Positions 1 to 6,200 of a DNA stretch of 8,575 nt are shown in pieces. Made by a program: the position numbers and the translations under genes. The notes below the pieces were generated by a model. It was not told the origin of the DNA. It saw only the letters and a list, made by a program, of their open reading frames with translations, and did no database searches. The stretch is from NCBI GenBank assembly GCA_017560285.1, contig JAFYOG010000058.1, forward strand, positions 1 through 8,575. Reading direction: 5' to 3'. This DNA comes from Clostridia bacterium. GTDB taxonomy: Bacteria > Bacillota > Clostridia > Oscillospirales > CAG-382. The first letter of the stretch is position 1, and every line of letters starts with the position of its first letter.

Positions 1-60
1 TAAAACCTCGTAAACGCCGCTGCCAACCGTACCAAAACCTAATATTGCAATATTTGTCAT
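1..60 (-). CDS. hom: Homoserine dehydrogenase, N-terminal fragment (runs off the left edge)
   Basis: Only the first 20 codons are present, from an ATG at 60-58. The translation starts MTNIAILGFGTVGSGVYEVL. The GFGTVGSGV segment right after a short hydrophobic beta strand is the Rossmann-fold NAD(P)-binding glycine loop (GxGxxG), and this exact context at the extreme N-terminus is characteristic of homoserine dehydrogenase. That enzyme reduces aspartate-4-semialdehyde to homoserine in the cytoplasm, on the route to threonine and methionine. The start is supported by GGAG 9 nt upstream (73-70) and by its own promoter. The preceding giant gene is co-oriented but closed by a terminator, so this gene is probably not part of its operon. 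Another NAD(P)-dependent dehydrogenase is possible with only 20 residues visible, but the match is very typical of Hom. Confidence 0.88.
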   Translation of the reverse strand, partial: MTNIAILGFGTVGSGVYEVL

Positions 61-69
61 AACTAACTA

Positions 70-73
70 CTCC
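70..73 (-). promoter_or_regulatory. Ribosome binding site of hom
   Basis: Read on the minus strand, GGAG sits 9 nt before the ATG at 60-58, a normal Shine-Dalgarno spacing. It fixes the start of the truncated hom gene. Confidence 0.75.
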
Positions 74-91
74 AAACCGTAATATATTGCC

Positions 92-120
92 ATTGTACCA
101 CAAATATATTCTATTTTCAA
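92..120 (-). promoter_or_regulatory. Sigma-70/sigma-A promoter of hom, extended -10
   Basis: On the minus strand there is TTGAAA (120-115), exactly 17 bp, then TACAAT (97-92). TG stands one base before the -10, giving an extended -10. The -35 differs from consensus at one position and so does the -10. Transcription would begin near 85, leaving a leader of about 25 nt that carries the GGAG site. There is no room for a leader-peptide attenuator or riboswitch between this promoter and hom. The promoter lies downstream of the giant gene's terminator, so hom expression appears independent of it. Confidence 0.8.
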
Positions 121-164
121 GCATTATTTGCGTGTTTTGGGTTATTTGTTTGGGTTACGGGCAT

Positions 165-196
165 AAAAAAGAAGGCTTTTTCAAGCCTTCTTTTTT
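165..196 (-). terminator. Bidirectional intrinsic terminator after the giant gene
   Basis: A perfect inverted repeat: A6-GAAGGCTT (165-178), loop TTTC (179-182), AAGCCTTC-T6 (183-196). Because the 8-bp core stem is flanked by A6 on one side and T6 on the other, transcripts in either direction end in a U-tract. It begins 9 nt beyond the TAA stop of the giant gene (206-208), so its main job is terminating that transcript. It could also stop plus-strand antisense transcription. Confidence 0.92.
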
Positions 197-205
197 GTTG
201 TTGAA

Positions 206-3200
206 TTATGCTACGGATTCGGGTATATAAACTTCCTCACCGGAAAGTATCCAAGAAGCATCGTAATTGCTATCTGCTTCGTAGATTTCGATTTCGTTGA
301 GGTAGGTAGCGCCCCAACCCTGAATGTATATACGGATGTACTTATACTGTTCTGCATAACCGTTCAAGGGAACTGTTGCCCATACACCATACAGATCTGT
401 GGTAACTGTGCCTTCGGTTCTGGAACCAATAAGCGTTGCTTCGGGCCAGAAGCGATAATATTGATCAGGTTTAGAGTTACCGTTAGGCATACAGTTGTCA
501 GAATCATACTTATTGGCATTGTCTACATAACTAGGTTCGATAGCGCCAATCTGTGTCCAGTTGGTCATATCGTTAGAGCCCGCTACCAAAATCGAATAAG
601 GCATCTGAATGCCGGCAATAGACTTGTTAGGTGCCAACAAGTGAACTCTTACGTAACCTGCATCGATCGCTTGATCGAAGGTAAACGTTACGTGTCTGTT
701 CTCCATACCGCCATAATAGCCGTGGTTGGTGAATCTGCTCCAGTTAGCATCGTTGCCGTAACCATATTCAACGTTCTGTGCTTCACCATCGGTTAGTATC
801 TTGTCAGTATGTGCAACTTCGTTAGCGTATATCCAGTCTTGTTTATCTTCGCTCCAAATCGGCTTATCAGATTCTGCAAATTCATAGGAACCGTTGCCTG
901 CGATATTTGCGCTTGCCTTAGAAGAGAAGGTGATATTGAAGTCTGCTTCAAAGTGTCTTTCCCAAGGGAAGTAAAGGTCAGAAACCTTAACCTCGGTAAA
1001 GGGTTCTACTCTGGAGCCGGCTGTACCGATTTCGCCAACGTAAATTTCGGATGCGTTGATCTTATCGGTAATATAGGGAGCTAATTCATAGAACTTAACC
1101 GCCGCATTTTGTTTACTGGACTCACCGGTATTAACGTTGTATGTGAGTTCGGGAACGGTTGCACCGGCTACTTCGGGAACACCGAATTCGCGGTATGCGA
1201 TATCCTTTACGAATGCGTGGGTGATGTTCTTCATAAAGCCGTAATTACTTTCGGTAGTAATTTCGGCACTGTTTTGCAAATAGGTGTAACGTGCAATAGC
1301 GTTACCCAAGGAAATACCCAAAGCGTTTGCAACGGTATTCCATTCACTGTAGCCAAGCAACAATCCAACGTCGGTAAGAGCATACTTTGCAACGTCGCTG
1401 CCAACGTGGCTATAATTTTTGAAGTTTGTGCCGAACATATAAGCCGAAAGTGTACCTTCACCCTTATCGCCAGATGCATCTACAATACAGGTGGGGATGT
1501 TTGCGTTAATGTTTGCCTGTGCTTTTGCAAGCAATGTTTTTACGTTAGAAACAAGAGTTGCATATTCGGTTGCGTTGTAACCCTTAACGCCGTCAGCCAT
1601 ATCGGTACGGGTAAGAATCAATACGTCCAAGCCGCCGTCTTGGTTATAGTCGTAATAACCGCCGGCTGCCTTTACGTGTGCCTTAACGGTGGAAGCAAGA
1701 TTGCCGCGGTCGTATTCGTCTGCGGGTTTATCCTTGCCTGCGCCGAAATATTGAACGTTAACGTTTACCTGACCGTAAATTGCGGTGGTAACGTCGGAAA
1801 TACCAAGCTGACCGAGCTCGTCTGCCGCCGCCATTACAACAACGTTTTCGTTATCGCCAAGGAGTTTTTCCTCAAGGTATCTAAGCTCGTTGGTCTGGAT
1901 AGATATGTCATTGCTGGAGTCGTCTGCGCCGAGAATAAGCTTATCGATATTATCTGCGGTGCGCTTGCCGTTTTTGCCCGGGGTCTGCAACAATTTATTG
2001 ATAATGGTAAGCTTACGCTTGCGGTTCTTAAGATATTCGTCAATCTTATCGGTAGTTATTCCGTTATAGGTGAACGTACCGTCGGAAGAAATCACGTTGT
2101 CATCGGCATCCTTATTGTAGCCTGCAAAGATATTTTCCAAGGTAAGGTCTTTACCGTAAAGCTGTTTTCTTTCGATAGCGGCAAAACCGGTTTTTGCATC
2201 ACCACGCAATGCGTTGTAATCGTTTATGGTATAATCGCCGTAATAGGTGGTGGATGCAAGACGCATTACGGTATCGAAGTATACAACGTATTTATCTTCG
2301 CGGGCTGCAAGGTCTGCAAGGTAATCGATAATTGCCCGCTCGCCTTCAGAAAGCACGTACATGCCGGTGGTAGGATCAACCGTACCGATAGTGTAGTTTT
2401 CGATAATGGTTTCGCCGTCGCGGTAAACAAATTTTTCGGTTGCGTCATCATCGTAATCCTTATCAACCTCGGCCGCGCGGGAACCGATAAGGCCGCCGGA
2501 GAAGAGCATATCCAAGGATAGCACATAATAGCTTGCAGCAGAAGCCTCGTTCTTAAGCCAGTTCAACAACTGCAAGGGGTTACCGGAATCGGATCTTGTA
2601 TTGTTGTTGGGATCGGTATCGTTGTTGTCCAAGGTGTTTTTGAACAAGTCTTCGGGAGGCATTAACAGATCAATACCAACCGATTGTGCAAGGTACTGAA
2701 CGCGCTGGTAGTTAACGGGGCGGTTATCCAAGGGGATATACGCTACCTTAATACCGTTTGCGTAGTCTACCTTATTAATCTGAACGATAGGTCTGTCCAA
2801 ACCGGGCATATTACTGCTGTTGCCGTACTTCTGGCTGCCCTGCTTGATCATATTATAGCTACGTGTAAGTACGTTGGAATAATAGGTAGGACGGAAGGAG
2901 TGGCCGGACTGATCGTTCGGAAGCTTTGTGGGGATATCGTGGTCGTAATAGATATCGTCGTAAGGATAATATTCTACAGCGCCGCGGAAGGTAAGCTTGT
3001 CGTTTTCGTGACCGGAGGTATTGGTTACCGCATAATAGATATAGGAGGAGTAGTCCGCCATATTGGTATCGTCTACGCGGTGGATAATACTGTCGGAATC
3101 CACGTAATTTACCTTAGTGTTTGTGCCGGGATATTTTGTATCGGTATAAAGCTCTACGTCGGTGCCTTTAAGCTGCAAACGCTGAGAAACACCAAGAACC

Positions 3201-6200
3201 AAGCCGATTTCCTTAACGTCCCAATAGGTGGCGTCTTTATAGATGTTTTCGGCACCGGTCCAATCGGTCTTGCCGTAAACTTCGTCTAAATAATCGGCAT
3301 CGTAAAGCACACCAAAGCGTACTGCGCTGGACCACGTCGTTTTATCGTTTACTTCATAATCCTCTACGGTCTGACCGCCCAAGGGAAGAACAGGTTCCTT
3401 GGGGTTGTTAAGCATATTATCGTAGAACCACTGCTTATCGCAATAGAATGCATTTTCGCCCCATACCCAGAAAGGCAAATGGTAGTTGGTGTATGCATTT
3501 TCGGATGCGCCGGTATCGGGTTCAACGGTAAAGTGGGGGTGGAAAAGAACGAACGCGTTAGAGGTGGTACGACCGCCGGAGGAGCCCTGTACGTAATATT
3601 TAAAGCCGTGCTCGCTATCGGTACCGATATCTGCAAGAGCAAACTTAAATTCCACTACAGCCTTTTTGCCGTCCTTGGTGGTATTATAGGATGCGTGTTC
3701 TTTACCGTAGGTGTATTTGGTTACCTCGGGCTGAGCATACCAGCTATCGGAGGTGTATGAGTTGCCAACACCCTCAACGGTATTTTCCAAAACGGTATTA
3801 CGTTCACCGTAGAATACGGAATCCTGACCGAATTTATTTGTGGTTTCGTAAATATCCCATGTGGTCTTGGTGCCGTCGGTTTGTGCGTTACCGCCGTTGG
3901 GTCTATCCCACCAGCCTTCGTTATCATCCATATTGAAGTGAGTACCGTAACGCAAGGATACGCCCTTATAGTGAAGCTTAATCTGGCCGTTATATTCAGT
4001 TGCAGTAACGCTGTCTTCTACAGAAATATGAGTGTTACTGTCTCTAAGGGGTTCAAAGGAAAGGTTATCGTTTTTGTAGGAATATTTGTTTACCAAAATA
4101 ACCGATTCCTTGTTACGGCTATAGCCGAATTCGCCTACGTTGGGAGCGTTGGGGTCTTTTTCTGCGCCCAACTGAATATCGAAGAAGTGGGTGAAGGAAA
4201 CTGCATCGTCGAACTTTTCGTTAGCGTCTATTGCACCGCTGCCGTTATAATCGTAGCCTTCGCCTTGGCTCTGAATCCAAATTCTAAAATGAGGGCCGGA
4301 ATACCAAGTGGGGTCTTCTTCGGGGTTATCGAAATCGGGGTCACGGTCCATAATAGCGGCGATATAAACGTATTCGCCGTCGGTACGGATCTGATAATCG
4401 TATTCAAAATGTTTGGTATTACTGGAACCGGGGTTCTGAAGGTTACCGTTTACGTCGTTAGAAACGTGAATCCACTTATCCTCTGCCCAACCGGCATCGT
4501 CAAGATAACCGTCAACGATAATGTTTTCGGGCGCAAAGTTCTTTAAGGGTTCAACCGTATAATCGGTAGTAAAGGTCCAAGACTTATCGGGGTACTGGGT
4601 AACACCGTTTTGAACCTTGTTAAGGTCGTCACCGGGGAACTCGAAGGGTTCAAAGGTTGCGCTGGTTGCATAACCGCGAAGGGTATAAGGAGTATCCTTG
4701 TTACCCATTTGGGTGAACACTTCTTCAAAGGTATTGCCCAAGGGGTTAAAGTTGGTAAAGCGAACGTATTTGTCAGCATTAAGAATCTTATCAAGTATAC
4801 CGGTATCTTTGTGGCCTTCGTTAAGGCTCCACTGCAAATGCTCGGGGTAGGTAGCGCCATCTACGTCAATAAGCTTATAAAGGATTGCACCGTCGTGAAG
4901 GTTGGGAATATAGGTGTTTTGCCATTTGTTCCAAGCCGCTTCGGTAGATTCATCGTAAACACCAAGCCAGTTAATAGCTTCAATCTTATATACGTTTTCA
5001 ATCTCGGAGGGGCACATTAAAATGTAGGTCCAACCGTCCGGCTTAACGTGGGATGCAATATCCTGATTGATAATATAACCGCCCCAGTTGCCGATAGCGT
5101 TCGCAGCAGGGTTAACGCCGGTTGCCCAAAGCTGGTAATCATCGCCGCCGTTGTGGAAAAGTATATTTCCGTCCTGTTCTACGCTTACAACGTATTCGAT
5201 CTTTTCGCGGGGTTCGATATAGAACGTGTCAATGTTCTTATCTTGTGTCCAGTTGCGCTGAACTCCGTCGGAAGCAGTGCCAATGGTATCGTTAAATTTG
5301 AAAGCCGTCTTACCGGAATTATCTACAACGTATTTATCAAGATTAAGCTTAAATTCTACGTAGGTTACGCCGTTAATGGTCTTCATAGAGGCGTAACCGT
5401 AGCTTTTGTCGATCTGCTTAGATTTGGGATCGACAATATCATAACGGGTAGCCTTTTCCAAGAAGGGAACCACAGCCTTTTTTACTTCGCCGTGCAAAGC
5501 ACTGTCGTCGCTTATAAAGCCGCTATAGCTATAGTTTTTACCGTCACCCGATTTTATGGTAACGACAGGTTCCATATCTTCGTCAAGCTTAATTTCCATA
5601 TAGCCGGTGGCTACGTTAGATAAATTAGAGCCCTGAACCTTATTGTTAAAATAAATTGTAAACTTGGTATTGTTTGCCAATGCGGCAGCGTTAATTTGCG
5701 CCGCGCCGTAAAGCCATTCACGTCCGGTAAATACACGGTAGGAATAGTCTACGTGGTCGTCGCCCTGAGGAGGCTTTTGCCATTCACCGGTAGCACCGTC
5801 AACCTTAATAAGCTCGTCTACGGTATCCCAATATTCTTCCTGAAGCTTACCGTCGGGAACGTTGTTGGTGTAACGACCGTTGGTTATTTGTATTTTTGCA
5901 GAACCGGTGTTCCATCTTGTGTTGTCAAATACCCTTTCGTCAACACGGCTGATATTGCGGTTAGACATCATGGGGTGGACCATTTCTTTGGCTGTACCAT
6001 CAGAGGAACCAACAGAAGCCACATAAGTGAATGCATAATCCTCGATGCCGGCTTCTTCGGTTTCGGTTACGCAAAGCATTTCCAAGGGAATCTTAAATTC
6101 CAAAAGAATCTGTTTTTCGGTAACTGCTTTGCCCGTGCTGTCGGTAGTAGCGCGGTCGATCTTCCTCATAACCGCTTCCACACCCTGGGTTCTTACTGCG

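Noticed and set aside
1109..2521. A 470-codon plus-strand open frame, and similar long plus-strand frames such as 6608-7921 (437 codons) and 2684-3289.
   Set aside because: They lie in exact codon register antisense to the giant gene and end wherever that gene uses TTA, CTA or TCA (for example Leu1953 = CTA gives the stop at 2519-2521). Their openness is a by-product of codon bias; the translations are Val/Cys/Ile-rich without recognisable domains.
3373..3390. Sortase-like motif LPLGG at residues 1664-1668.
   Set aside because: It is internal, about 1055 residues from the C-terminus, lacks the LPXTG threonine, and is not followed by a hydrophobic segment and basic tail.
3364..3642. Minus-strand frames of about 70-105 codons overlapping the giant gene, such as 3364-3642, 4543-4860 and 7408-7731.
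   Set aside because: They are out-of-frame shadows with Pro/Thr/Leu-rich compositions, no ribosome binding site that I could pick out, and complete containment in a well-supported gene.
4217..4252. Dockerin domain (cellulosome attachment).
   Set aside because: A dockerin needs two paired calcium loops of about 22 residues each near a terminus. Here there is a single loop buried inside a CBM9-like module.
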